Below, piece after piece: positions 51,547-60,810 of a stretch of DNA of 64,000 nucleotides. The notes beneath the pieces are model-generated. The model saw nothing but the letters and a program-made list of their open reading frames with translations, was not told the DNA's origin and searched no databases. How positions within the stretch are numbered: the stretch's first letter is position 1; every line of letters starts with the position of its first letter. The stretch covers positions 62,001-126,000 of the forward strand of contig JASGJA010000010.1 of assembly GCA_049840935.1 (NCBI GenBank), written 5' to 3'. The DNA is from Mesorhizobium_G sp049840935 (GTDB lineage Bacteria > Pseudomonadota > Alphaproteobacteria > Rhizobiales > Rhizobiaceae). Both the position numbers and the translations under genes were made by a program.

Positions 51547-53267
51547 GATTTTGCGAGGATCCTGTTGGCAGCAGACACGATTGCTTCGAGCGAAGCTGCA
51601 ACGATGTTGGTGTTCGACGCCAGCGCCGAATGTGCGCTTGCCGTCATGCTCGATCTCGACATAGCTGATCGCTGCCGCGTTCGAGCCCGTGATGCATGGA
51701 ATGTTCCGAATAGTCGAACACCGACATCGGCACGCCGATATGGCGAGACAATGCGTCCACGAAGCCGTCAATTGGCCCGGTTCCCGAACCGGTGATTGTC
51801 ACTTCCTTGCCATTGTCGATGATCGTCGCTTCGAGGTTCGCGCCGTCCCTTGTTGGACGGATCGGTGAAGGTGGAATGGTCGACGAATTTCAGCCGTGCG
51901 CCTGGCTGGTCGACATAGACCTCCATGAAGCGCTCATGAATGCGCTTCGAGGAAACTTCCTTGCCCTCGGCATCTGTGATCGACTGAATGTCCTTCGAGA
52001 ATTCAATCTGGAGGTTGCGCGGCAGGTTCAGTCCGTAATCCGCCTGCAAGACATAGGCGATACCGCCCTTGCCGGACTGCGAATTGATCCGAATGATGGC
52101 CTCGTAAGAGCGGCCCACATCCTGCGGATCGATTGGCAGGTAAGGCACTTCCCACAATTCCTTATTGGCCTTGGTCAGCGCCTTCATGCCCTTGTTGATT
52201 GCGTCCTGATGCGAGCCGGAGAAGGCCGTATAGACCAGTTCGCCCACATAGGGGTGGCGCTCTGCAATCGCGCAATTGGTTGGAATATTCATAGACCGCC
52301 TTCATGCGCGGAATATCCGAGCAATCCAGTTCGGGATCGACGCCCTGCGTGAACATGTTCAGCGCCAGATTGACGATATCGACATTGCCGGTGCGCTCGC
52401 CATTGCCGAACAAAGTGCCTTCAACCCGATCAGCACCCGCCATCAATCCCAGTTCTGTCGCGGCCACGCCCGTTCCGCGGTCATTGTGCGGATGCAGTGA
52501 AATGATGATCTTGTCGCGATTGTCGATCTGGCGGCACATCCACTCGATCTGGTCGGCGTAGATGTTAGGCGTCGCCATTTCCACCGTTGCGGGCAGGTTG
52601 ATAATCAGCTTGTTCTCCGTGGTCGGCTGCACGATTTCGGCAACCGCATTGCAGATTTCCAGCGCCACTTCCAGCTCGGTGCCGGTGAAACTTTCCGGCG
52701 AATACTGGAAGCGATAACCGCCGCCTGCCTTGGCCGCCATGTCGGTAATCATCTTGGCTGCATCGGTCGCAATCGACTTGATGCCGCGCACATCCTTTTC
52801 AAACACCACGCGCCGCTGCAATTCGCTGGTGGAATTGTAGAAGTGGACGATTGGCGGTTTTCGCCCCTTCCAGCGCTTCAAATGTGCGGGTGATCAATTC
52901 GGGGCGGCACTGCACCAGCACCTGCAAATCGACATCGTCCGGCACATTGCCTTCCTCGATGCACCAGCGGGCGAAATCGAAATCCGTTTGCGATGCCGAA
53001 GGAAAGCCAATCTCGATTTCGACGGAAACCCATATCGAGCAGCAACTGGAACATACGCGCCTTGCGCTCATGACCCATCGGATCGATCAAAGCCTGATTG
53101 CCGTCGCGCAGATCTACGGAACACCAGATAGGCGCTTTCTCAATGCGCTTCTCCGGCCAAGTGCGGTCCTTGAGGCCGACCATCGGGTAGGGCTCATATT
53201 TGCGGGCGGCTGTCGGCATGCCTTTGGAGGCGGTAGCCGAAGCGCGAATGCTTTGCGGTGCGTTCAT
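51543..53267 (-). CDS. leuA: 2-isopropylmalate synthase, with about six frameshifts
   Basis: First committed step of leucine synthesis: acetyl-CoA plus 2-oxoisovalerate to 2-isopropylmalate. This is the long LeuA2-type form (about 570 residues): KYEPYPMVGLKDRTWPEKR, SVDLRDGNQALIDPMG (catalytic/metal start), EIEIGFPSASQTDFDFARW, EVALEICNAVAEIVQP, ISLHPHNDRGTGVAATELG (HxH metal ligands), EGTLFGNGERTGNVDIVNLALNMFTQG and a C-terminal regulatory domain ending GVNTNIVAASLEAIVSAANRILAKS. The frame breaks near 53040, 52865, 52290, 51850, 51695 and 51615; each is explained by one inserted base, two in runs (AAAA for AAA, GGG for GG). Complete protein is recoverable, so I treat the gene as real. A leader attenuator lies upstream. 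Confidence 0.9.
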
Positions 53268-53350
53268 TTTAACTTCTCCCGGCGCGGGCGGTTCTCAATG
53301 ACCGGCCTCAAGCGCCTAAACGTAAACTCGGTTTGCTATAGGGTGCTGAC

Positions 53351-53396
53351 AAGGAGCGGACGCACGGGGCGGTTCATCGACCGCCGGGCGCTCCTT
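53351..53396 (-). promoter_or_regulatory. Attenuator-like nested hairpin before leuA
   Basis: Outer arms AAGGAGCG/CGCTCCTT (53351-53358 and 53389-53396) enclose an inner stem GGCGGT/ACCGCC (53368-53373 and 53380-53385). On the leuA strand it begins at the leader peptide stop codon, where ribosome position could decide folding. No strong U-run follows, so the termination mechanism is uncertain. Confidence 0.5.
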
Positions 53397-53515
53397 CAAC
53401 GAGCCCGGCGATCGCCGCTAAGGCCGAGAAGAAGTAGGGTGGATGCAAGCGCGCGCACAGTCTCAACCGCGAAAGCGGTCGAACGCGAAATTGTTTTTGC
53501 ACCCATCGAAGACAT
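53396..53515 (-). CDS. leuL: leuA leader peptide, leucine-rich
   Basis: A 39-codon reading frame ending TGA 129 bp upstream of leuA on the same strand. It reads MSSMGAKTISRSTAFAVETV then RALASTLLLLGLSGDRRAR; five of six consecutive positions in LLLLGL are Leu codons (CTA CTT CTT CTC GGC CTT), and a self-complementary GGCGATCGCC follows. This is the classical layout of amino-acid attenuation. An inner in-frame ATG at 53506 is an alternative start; no strong RBS is seen for either. Confidence 0.72.
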   Translation of the reverse strand: MSSMGAKTISRSTAFAVETVRALASTLLLLGLSGDRRAR

Positions 53516-53618
53516 GCCAGCCTAATAACCGAGACAAACCATCTTCACAAGGGCCGAGTTGGGCTTTTCGGGCGCAATCAAATGGGCCACACTGCATTTC
53601 CGCCTTGGGAGGGTATCT

Positions 53619-54783
53619 ATGAACTTCGTGTTCTTCTCGCCGCATTTCCCCAACACCGGATCGGATTTCTGCGACCGCCTGAAGAAAGCGGGCGCAACGG
53701 TGCTTGGAATTGGCGATGCGCCCTATGATGCGCTTGAACCGAAATTGCGCGCGGCCCTCTCGGAATATTATCGCATTGCCGACATGGAGAACTACGATCT
53801 CACCTATCGCGCGATGGGCTACTTCATCCACAAATGGGGTCGTATCGACCGCTTCGAGTTGCTCAATGAGCATTGGCTTGATCTGGAGGCGGGCATTCGC
53901 ACCGATTTCAACATCGAAGGGATCAAGCTGGACTACGTAAAGAACATCAAGCGCAAGAGCCGCATGCGCGCATCGTTCCGCAAGAGCGGAGTTCAACACG
54001 ATAGCCCAGCGCAAGACCTCCGAGCGCTCAGGGGCGTTGGAGTTCATTCGCAAGGTTGGCTACCCGGTCGTGGTAAAGCCGGATTCCGGCGCAGGCGCGG
54101 CGCACACTTATAAAATCTCGAATGCGGGCGAACTGGATGACTTCTTCCGCATCAAGCCCGCTGGTGTCAGCTTCGTAATGGAAGAATTCATCGACGGGCT
54201 TGTCGTCACCTATGACGGGCTGGTGAATCGCGACGGCGAAATTCTCTTTGCGGCCAGTACGAAATATGACGGCTCCATCATGGATGTGGTCAACAAGAAC
54301 CTGCACATGAGCTATGTGTGTCGGCCTGAAATCCCGCCGGAGATCGAGGATGCGGGGCGCAAGATCGTCAAGGCTTTCGACCTTAAAGAGCGCTTCTTCC
54401 ATATCGAACTGTTCGAGACGAAGGACGGCCGCATCGTTGCGCTGGAGGTCAATATCAGACCGCCCGGCGGCTATATGACCGACGCCATCAACTACACATA
54501 CGACATCGACATTTATGCCGAATGGGCAAACATGGTGGTGAACAATTGTGTCAGCGGCAATTTCAAAGGCAAGTATTTCACGGCCTATGCCAGCCGGAAA
54601 AATCACTACCGCTATCGCCACAGCCATGATGAGGTGATGGGCGCGTTCAAGGGCATGGTGGTGCGTCACAATCCGATTGAGCCAATATTCAGCAGGGCAA
54701 TGGGCAATTACGCCTATCAATTGCGGTCGAAAGACCCCAAAGCTTTGCGCGAGGCAGTCGCTTTCATCCAGCAAGAGGTTTGA
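53619..54783 (+). CDS. ATP-grasp domain protein, one frameshift
   Basis: About 387 residues when repaired. N-terminal pre-ATP-grasp part: NFVFFSPHFPNTGSDFCDRLKKAGATVLGIGD, ALSEYYRIADMENYD, DYVKNIKRKSRMRASFRKSG. After about 53990 it continues in the +1 frame as NTIAQRKTSERSGALEFIRK; one extra T in GTTCAAC accounts for this. ATP-grasp core: GYPVVVKPDSGAGAAHTYKIS (Lys and Gly-rich loop), FVMEEFIDGLVVTYDG, IELFETKDGRIVALEVNIRPPGGYMTDAIN (metal ligands Glu and Asn). It ligates a carboxylate to an amine or thiol; substrate unknown. The start has GGGAGGG upstream. An esterase gene follows with one base between. Confidence 0.88.
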
Positions 54784-54784
54784 G

Positions 54785-55561
54785 TTGGATATTTCCTATC
54801 ACAAGGCCCACAGCGCAGCGTTGGGGCGCGACATGGAATATAAGCGGTACGGCTATGCGGGCCGTCCGGTGGTGGTGTTCCCGACTTCGCAGGGCCGCTT
54901 TTACCAATTCGAGGATTCGGGCGGCGTCGGCGCGCTGGCGCGCTTCGTGGACGAAGGTCGCATTCAGCTTTTCACCGTCGATGGCATAGATAGCGAGAGC
55001 TTTTTTGCAAAACGATCGAGCTACGAGCACCGCATCGCGAGACACGAGGCCTATTTCCGTTACATTCGCGAGCAGGCGTTGCCGGAAATAAACGCCATTG
55101 CTTCGGCATCAAACGGTGGCCGGATTCTCAAACCGTTGTTCTCCGGTTGTTCGATGGGTGGCTATCATTCATCGAATTTTGTCTTTCGTTTCCCCGACCT
55201 CGTGAGCGGAGTGATTGCCCTGTCAGGCGTTTATTCAACCCGCGATTTCTTTGGGTCGGAACTTGGCGGCGATATCTATTTCAACTCACCGCTGGATTAT
55301 TTGCCCGGGCTGAATGACAAGGCCCTTCTTGCTCGCATCCGGTCATTGCGGCTGATCTTCTGTTGCGGACAAGGCGCGTGGGAAGAGCGGATGCTGGAAG
55401 ACACGCGCACGCTGGAGCAAATCCTTCACGCCAAGCAAATCCCCGCTTGGGTCGATTATTGGGGCGGCGATGTCGACCATGATTGGCCGTGGTGGCACAA
55501 GCAACTCGACTACTTCATGTCGCGCTGGCTCGACGAGGACTTAAAAGAGCGGCTGGACTGA
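54785..55561 (+). CDS. Putative esterase (esterase D/antigen 85-like fold), partner of the ATP-grasp protein
   Basis: 258 residues from a TTG start at 54785, one base after the ATP-grasp stop, with AAGAGG upstream. Alpha/beta hydrolase: RYGYAGRPVVVFPTSQGRFYQFED, SYEHRIARHEAYFRYIREQALPEI, nucleophile elbow PLFSGCSMGGYHSSNF (GxSxG variant), VSGVIALSGVYS, and VDYWGGDVDHDWPWWHKQLDYF with the catalytic His. The layout is like Pfam esterase (PF00756). Tight coupling with an ATP-grasp ligase suggests the two act on one small molecule or peptide conjugate (inference). Confidence 0.85.
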   Translation: MDISYHKAHSAALGRDMEYKRYGYAGRPVVVFPTSQGRFYQFEDSGGVGALARFVDEGRIQLFTVDGIDSESFFAKRSSYEHRIARHEAYFRYIREQALPEINAIASASNGGRILKPLFSGCSMGGYHSSNFVFRFPDLVSGVIALSGVYSTRDFFGSELGGDIYFNSPLDYLPGLNDKALLARIRSLRLIFCCGQGAWEERMLEDTRTLEQILHAKQIPAWVDYWGGDVDHDWPWWHKQLDYFMSRWLDEDLKERLD

Positions 55562-55571
55562 AGATTTTCCA

Positions 55572-55720
55572 ACCCCTCATCCGCCTGCCGGACCCTCCCC
55601 TCAGGGGGAGAAGGGTACTTTCTCGATGTTCCGCAAACGATGCGACGATGGCGATTGAAACCAGCAGTGCATTATCCTCCTTCTCCCCTTGAGGGGGGTG
55701 CCGGCAGGCGGATGAGGGGT
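55572..55720. repeat. Palindromic intergenic repeat, rhizobial mosaic type
   Basis: 149 bp between the esterase and the cation transporter. Perfect 20-base terminal inverted repeats ACCCCTCATCCGCCTGCCGG (55572-55591 and its complement 55701-55720), then near-complementary CCTCCCCTCAGGGGGAGAAGG and its mirror. Elements with this arm are frequent in Hyphomicrobiales intergenic space. Confidence 0.85.
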
Positions 55721-55731
55721 GAATACTCACC

Positions 55732-56656
55732 TCACGCAAAGGGAACCGCGACGGTTCCTTTCGGCAATTTCGCCTCGTCGTCCGGCTCGACATGAATGGT
55801 CACGCGCACGCTCGGAATTTCCGCTTTCAGCGCTTCCTCGATGCGGTCGCAAATGACGTGGCTTTCGCCCACGGTCATGTCTGAAATCCACCACCAGATG
55901 AAACTCGATAAAGGTTGCGCGTCCGGCAATGCGCGTCTTGAGATCATGTACTTCAAGCGCGCCCTTGGAATTGGCGGAAACGATGCCGCGAATATGCATC
56001 GCTTCTTCTGGATCGACGGCCTTGTCCATCAAGCCGCCCAAAGACGACCCAATCACCTGCCATCCCTGATAGAGAATATTGAGCGCCACAATCGCGGCCA
56101 GCGCCGGGTCTAGCCAGAGCCAGCCGGTTGCCACAGCGCCAAGCAAACCTGCGAGAACACCAACCGAAGTCACCACATCAGACATGATGTGCTTGCCGTC
56201 AGCGACAAGCGCGGGCGACCGCTGGCTTCTGCCCGTGCGTATCAGGATCGTTGCCCATACCGCATTGATGACCGACGCGACGGCGTTTACGCCCAGACCC
56301 AATCCCGGCTCTTCCAGTGGGCTAGGATGCTGCCAGGCTTTCCAAACCTCACTGAGGATCAGCAGCGCCGCCACGACAATCAGCACGCCTTCGAGCACGG
56401 CGGAAAAATACTCTGCCTTATGGTGTCCGTGCTGATGGTCACTGTCGGCGGGTTTGTGGCTGACCTGAATGGCCCAGAACGCCGCGCCGGCAGCGATCAC
56501 ATTAACGATGGATTCCAGCGCATCCGAATACAGTGCGACTGAACCCGTCAGCCACCACGCAGCGAGCTTCAACCCAAACACCGCAATAGCCACGGGGATC
56601 GACCACATCGCCAATGTGGCTACTTTCGATTTCGAGGCCATCACGAGTTCGGGCAT
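55732..56656 (-). CDS. Cation diffusion facilitator transporter, one frameshift
   Basis: About 308 residues when repaired. Six hydrophobic helices; GSVALYSDALESIVNVIAAG (helix 2) and ADGKHIMSDVVTSVGVLAG (helix 5) hold the metal-binding Asp/His of the CDF family, with a His-rich SHKPADSDHQHGHHKAEYF loop. C-terminal cytoplasmic domain: LEVHDLKTRIAGRATFIEFHLVV, then IS(D)MTVGESHVICDRIEEALK in the next frame, ending PKGTVAVPFA. One extra G near 55880 explains the break. It exports Zn2+ or a similar divalent cation. The ATG at 56656 is used; one at 56641 is possible. Confidence 0.87.
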
Positions 56657-56687
56657 TGCTATTTCCGTCGAGAAACAAAAGACCGCT

Positions 56688-58878
56688 CTAGGCGGCCTTT
56701 TCTTTTGCTTTACGCGGCAGATGCGCAACGACGTTTTCAATCATGCGCATACCGGCATTCTGACCGAGGGTCATGATCAATTCGGGATGGAATTGCACGG
56801 CTGCAATCGGCTCTTTCCTGTGTTCAAAAGCCATAATGACACCGTCCTCCGTCTCTGCTGTGACAAGGAAATCATCTGGCAGGCGCACAGGATCAGCAAA
56901 AATCGAGTGATAGCGGCCAACAGTCACTTCTTTCGGCAGGCCCGAGAAAATCACACCCGGTTTTGAAACGCGAATGCGCGACGGCTTGCCATGCATCGGC
57001 ACATGCAGATGGCGCAACTCGCCACCATAGGCTTCCGCCAGTGCCTGCAAGCCAAGGCAGACGCCAAAGATTGGCAAATCACGCTGCCGCGCCTTCTTGA
57101 TCGTCGCAGCGCAATCGAAATCCTTCGGCGAACCGGGGCCGGGCGACAGCACGACCAAGTCAGGCTGCAAACGGTCGAATATCTCGTTCGGCACAGGTGT
57201 GCGAACCGTCGAAACATTTGCGCCGGTCTGCCGGAAATAATTCGCCAGAGTGTGCACGAATAAATCCTCGTGATCGACCAGCAGAATGTTAACGCCTTCA
57301 CCAACGCGGGCGGTCTGGCGTTCGGTTCCACTTGCGTTGGCGGTCTTGGCATCGCGAATTGCGGAGAGCATGGCAGAGGCCTTCAATTCGGTTTCGGCTT
57401 CTTCTTCTTCGGGGACTGAATCGAACAGCAGTGTTGCACCGGCTCGCACTTCTGCAATGCCGTCCTTGATGCGGATGGTGCGCAGCGTAAGGCCGGTATT
57501 CATGTCGCCGTTGAAATTGACCATGCCGATAGCCCCGCCATACCAAGCGCGCGGGCTCTTCTCATGCTGTTCAATAAAGCGCATCGCCCACAGTTTCGGC
57601 GCGCCGGTAACGGTCACGGCCCATGCGTGGGAAAGGAATGCGTCGAACGCGTCCATGCCCTCGCGCAACCGGCCCTCAATGTGGTCGACCGTGTGGATCA
57701 GGCGCGAATACATTTCGATCTGACGGCGACCGATGACGCGCACCGAGCCCGGTTCGCAGACGCGGCTCTTATCGTTGCGGTCCACATCCGAACACATGGT
57801 CAGCTCGAACTCGTCCTTCTTTGAGTTGAGCAGTTTCAGAATCTGCTCCGAGTTCAGAAATGGCGTCGTCACCGCGCTTGATCGTGCCGGAAATCGGGCA
57901 AGTTTCCACCCGCCTTCCATTCACGCGCACGAACATTTCCGGCGAAGCACCGATCAGATATTCACCGTCGCCGAGATTGATGAAGAAGGAATAGGGCGAC
58001 GGATTGATCGATTTGAGCTTACGGGAAATGTCGGAAGGCTGCGTTTCGCAGCGCTCGTAAAACATCTGCCCCGGAACGACCTCAAAAAGGTCGCCGCGCT
58101 TAAAGCTGTCCATCGCCTTGCGCACGAGTTCTGCATATTCGCCGGGCTCGTGATCGCCACGCGGCGGTATCCGATCCGAGGTCTTGAATGGCTGTTCGTT
58201 CTGCTCGCGCGGCAGCCCCTCGGTGGAGACGCCGGCAAAGGCGAAGTCATAGCTTTCGATCCATGCCTTGGTCGAATAGTGATCGACCACCAGAACCTCA
58301 TCCGGCAGATAAAGCACCAGATCGCGCTGGTCTTCCGGGCGTTCCAGATGCAAATCGACCGGATCGAACTGAAACGCCAGATCATAGCCAAACGCGCCAT
58401 AGAGGCCGAGCGTCGCGTCTTCCTGTGTTTTCATCAGCGAAGTAATGGCGCGCAAGACAGTAAAAACGGATGGCGCGCGCGAGCGCTCCTCTTCGGTATA
58501 GACCCGACCCGGCTCTGCAATGTCCACGCGGATCAGATCGTCGCCGCGCCGCGAAACCTTGGCGTGGGTCAGTCCCGTAAGTGCTTTTCCGACGATGGAC
58601 AACAGGGCGCGTCCGCGCTGGTTGAGCGCTTCGATATGCATGACGCGCCCGCGCGCGGTAACGACAAGCGGCGGATCCACGATTGCGGTATCCCAGCGCG
58701 TATAGCGGCCCGGATACTCATAGTTGGAAGAGAAAACCGCGCCGCGGCGGCTGTTCAGCCCATCGACATAGCTTTCGATCGCGCCCGCATAAGCTGTTGC
58801 GCGCCGCGTTCGGGTGATTGTCACACCCCCCTCGGTCATAAAGCGCTCCGCGCCGTTGTCCAGAACTTCCAATGTCAT
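56688..58878 (-). CDS. trpE(G): Fused anthranilate synthase TrpE(G), one frameshift
   Basis: Both subunits of anthranilate synthase in one chain of about 730 residues, the rhizobial arrangement. TrpE part: ATLGLYGAFGYDLAFQFDP, VVPGQMFYERCETQPSD, LKSINPSPYSFFINLGDGEYLIGASPEMFVRV, RVETCPISGTIKRG, then SEQILKLLNSKKDEFELTMCSDVDRNDKSRVCEPGSV, VTVTGAPK. TrpG part: NILLVDHEDLFVHTLANYFRQTG, VLSPGPGSPKDF, IFGVCLGLQALAEAYGG (nucleophile Cys) and AVQFHPE. A one-base insertion near 57865 (AA for A in TCTGAACTC) shifts the frame; both sides are conserved. The ATG at 58878 is used. The trpL leader and attenuator lie upstream. Confidence 0.94.
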
Positions 58879-58920
58879 TCCTGTCTCCAACACTCAGGCA
58901 AGGAACCCTGGCAACCCACC

Positions 58921-58958
58921 AAAAAGCAAATGGCCGCCCGGAATTTCCGTTGCGGCCA
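58921..58958 (-). terminator. trp attenuator (rho-independent)
   Basis: On the trpE(G) strand: TGGCCGC ... GCGGCCA stem (58952-58958 with 58931-58937), an inner CGGAA/TCCG pairing, then a run ending in TTTTT. It lies between trpL and trpE(G). Confidence 0.88.
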
Positions 58959-58995
58959 CCTCAATTTCACGCACGCGCGCAGGATCAGGCCGCTC

Positions 58996-59052
58996 TCAGC
59001 AGGCCCACCACCACGCATTTGCGATCGACTTAATCTTCATGTTCGCATCCAT
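58996..59052 (-). CDS. trpL: trpL leader peptide
   Basis: 18 codons: MDANMKIKSIANAWWWAC, with three consecutive TGG codons just before the TGA. AGGA lies upstream of the ATG. In Sinorhizobium the equivalent transcript attenuates trpE(G), and the released leader RNA also acts as a trans sRNA (established there). The rest of 59053-59212 holds only the presumable promoter. Confidence 0.93.
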   Translation of the reverse strand: MDANMKIKSIANAWWWAC

Positions 59053-59212
59053 AGCTGCGATTTTCCTGTGCTGCAACAATTTCTGCAAGTGGACCAGATT
59101 CATCGCTGGAAATGCTATTGCAAATAAAAAAATACAAATGTATCGCTAATGTGTTGGGAGGAGGAAGCGCACGAATTGCGAGTTATCGCTTTTTGCGCGG
59201 CTTAGACGAAGT

Positions 59213-59227
59213 GTCCGCACTGCGGAC
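59213..59227. promoter_or_regulatory. Perfect 7-bp inverted repeat, candidate operator of the sugar ABC operon
   Basis: GTCCGCA-C-TGCGGAC, 133 bp before the binding-protein start. The regulator is not in the window. Confidence 0.4.
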
Positions 59228-59360
59228 GGGGTAATTTATTCTGCTTCGATAGAGCCGTAGCCGCTGCTCCTCACCGAAAAGAGCTTGGGCCGATGCCCAT
59301 CCGGAACCGTTTTCATACGGCCGCCGGAACAGGTGGGACCGTTATTCAAGGAGGAGTGAA

Positions 59361-60710
59361 ATGAAGCGTATGTTGAAGATTTGCGCCAGTTTCGCGGCCA
59401 TCGCCGCGGCAACTGCGAGCATGCCGACCGCAGCTTTCGCGGATTGGCTGGAAACGGCGGCTGCACCGCTCAAAGGCACTGAAATCAGCGGCATTTTCCT
59501 TGATCGTCCGGGCTACCGCGCGATCATCAAGCTGCTTCCGGAATTTGAGAAGAAGACTGGGATCAAGGTCAATTACGAGATCGTGCCCTATGAAAACACC
59601 CGCGAAAAGCAGGTGCTGAATTTCACCTCGCAGGGTGATCTCACCATGGCGCTGGTCGACCTCGTCTGGATCGGCGAGTTTGCGGAAAGCGGCTGGATCG
59701 ATCCTATCGAGAATTTCTCCAAGGACGCCTCTATCACCGACCCAAATTTGAAGCTCGAAGGTTTCTTCCCGCTCCTGCTCAATGCATTCGGTTCATGGGG
59801 TGGCACGACCTACGGCCTGCCGTTCGACAATTATTCCGGCCTGCTGTTCTATAATTCCTGCCAGCTCAAGGATGCCGGTTTCGACAAGCCGCCAGCAACG
59901 TGGGAAGAGTTGAAGGACGTCTACGCCCCGAAGCTCACAGATGCATCGAAGAACCATTATGCGTACGCTCTGCAATCGCTGCGCGGCGAAACGCAGTCGG
60001 CAGACAGCTTCATGCGCTTCCTCTGGCCGTTCGGTGGTTCGCTGCTGAACAAGGAATTCAAGTCGAACCTGATGAGCAAGGAGAGCCAGACCGGCCTCAA
60101 CTTCCGTCAGGATTTGATGAAGTTCATGCCTCCGGGAATCGTCAGCTATGACCATGCGGAAGCGGTCAACGCACTGGCGCAGGGTCAGGTATCGATGATT
60201 ACCGAGTGGTCGGCCTTCTACGGCACGCTCGTCGATCCTTCGACCTCCAAGCTCGGTGATTGCCTTGGTGTCGCGCCCGAACCGGCAGGCCCTGCCGGAC
60301 GCCTGCCAGCACTTGGCGGCTTCTCGCTGGCGGTTGCTGCACAGGCGAGCGAAGAGCAAAAGAAAGCCACGTGGCTCTTCATCCAGTGGGCCACATCTGA
60401 AGAAATCGCCAAGCCTTACGTTGAAGCTGGCGGTGTTTCTGGCCGCATGTCCGTCTACGAAGATCCAGACATCAAGGCGAAGTACAAGTTCGTCGAGCCG
60501 ATGGTCGCTTCGTGGCAGGCCGGTGTGCCGGAATTCCGTCCGCGCTTCCCCGCATGGCCGGCGATTTCAGAAGTCATCGCCGAGTGGGGCACCAAGATCA
60601 TGCTTGGTGAAGCCACCGTCGAAGGCGGCTCCAAGGAAATCGGCACCCGCACTGAGGAGATTCTCGGTAAGGAAGGCTATTATGACGGCAAGAAGGAACT
60701 CCTTCAGTAA
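59361..60710 (+). CDS. ABC transporter periplasmic sugar-binding protein (family 1)
   Basis: 449 residues with a Sec signal peptide (LKICASFAAIAAATASMPTAAFA). Family 1 solute-binding fold: EFEKKTGIKVNYEIVPYENTREKQVLNFTSQ, YGLPFDNYSGLLFYNSCQLKDAG, TWEELKDVYAP, GGSLLNKEF, ALAQGQVSMITEWSAFYG and LGGFSLAVAAQASEEQKKATWLFIQWA. These are hallmarks of maltose/polyol-type carbohydrate binders. GGAGGAG precedes the ATG. It leads an operon of SIS protein, two permeases and a TIM-barrel isomerase. Tandem hairpins downstream suggest higher expression of this first gene. Confidence 0.92.
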   Translation: MKRMLKICASFAAIAAATASMPTAAFADWLETAAAPLKGTEISGIFLDRPGYRAIIKLLPEFEKKTGIKVNYEIVPYENTREKQVLNFTSQGDLTMALVDLVWIGEFAESGWIDPIENFSKDASITDPNLKLEGFFPLLLNAFGSWGGTTYGLPFDNYSGLLFYNSCQLKDAGFDKPPATWEELKDVYAPKLTDASKNHYAYALQSLRGETQSADSFMRFLWPFGGSLLNKEFKSNLMSKESQTGLNFRQDLMKFMPPGIVSYDHAEAVNALAQGQVSMITEWSAFYGTLVDPSTSKLGDCLGVAPEPAGPAGRLPALGGFSLAVAAQASEEQKKATWLFIQWATSEEIAKPYVEAGGVSGRMSVYEDPDIKAKYKFVEPMVASWQAGVPEFRPRFPAWPAISEVIAEWGTKIMLGEATVEGGSKEIGTRTEEILGKEGYYDGKKELLQ

Positions 60711-60720
60711 GAGTACCTCC

Positions 60721-60777
60721 CAAGGCTGAGGCGCGTAGCCTTGGCCGGTGGTGGGCCTGCCGCAAGGGCCCACCACC
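60721..60777 (+). terminator. Tandem hairpins after the binding-protein gene
   Basis: CAAGGCT/AGCCTTG (60721-60743) and GGTGGTGGGCC/GGCCCACCACC (60747-60777, 11-base perfect stem). No U-run, so mRNA stabilisation or partial termination is likely rather than a full stop. Confidence 0.65.
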
Positions 60778-60810
60778 CGACTTGCAACCGATTGCGGATT
60801 CGGTGGGCAA

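Noticed and set aside
57733..59127. A 464-codon open frame on the plus strand opposite trpE(G)
   Set aside because: It has no recognisable domains and is explained by high-GC codon bias of the real gene on the other strand. The same applies to long antisense frames at 2271-3254 and 26102-27091.
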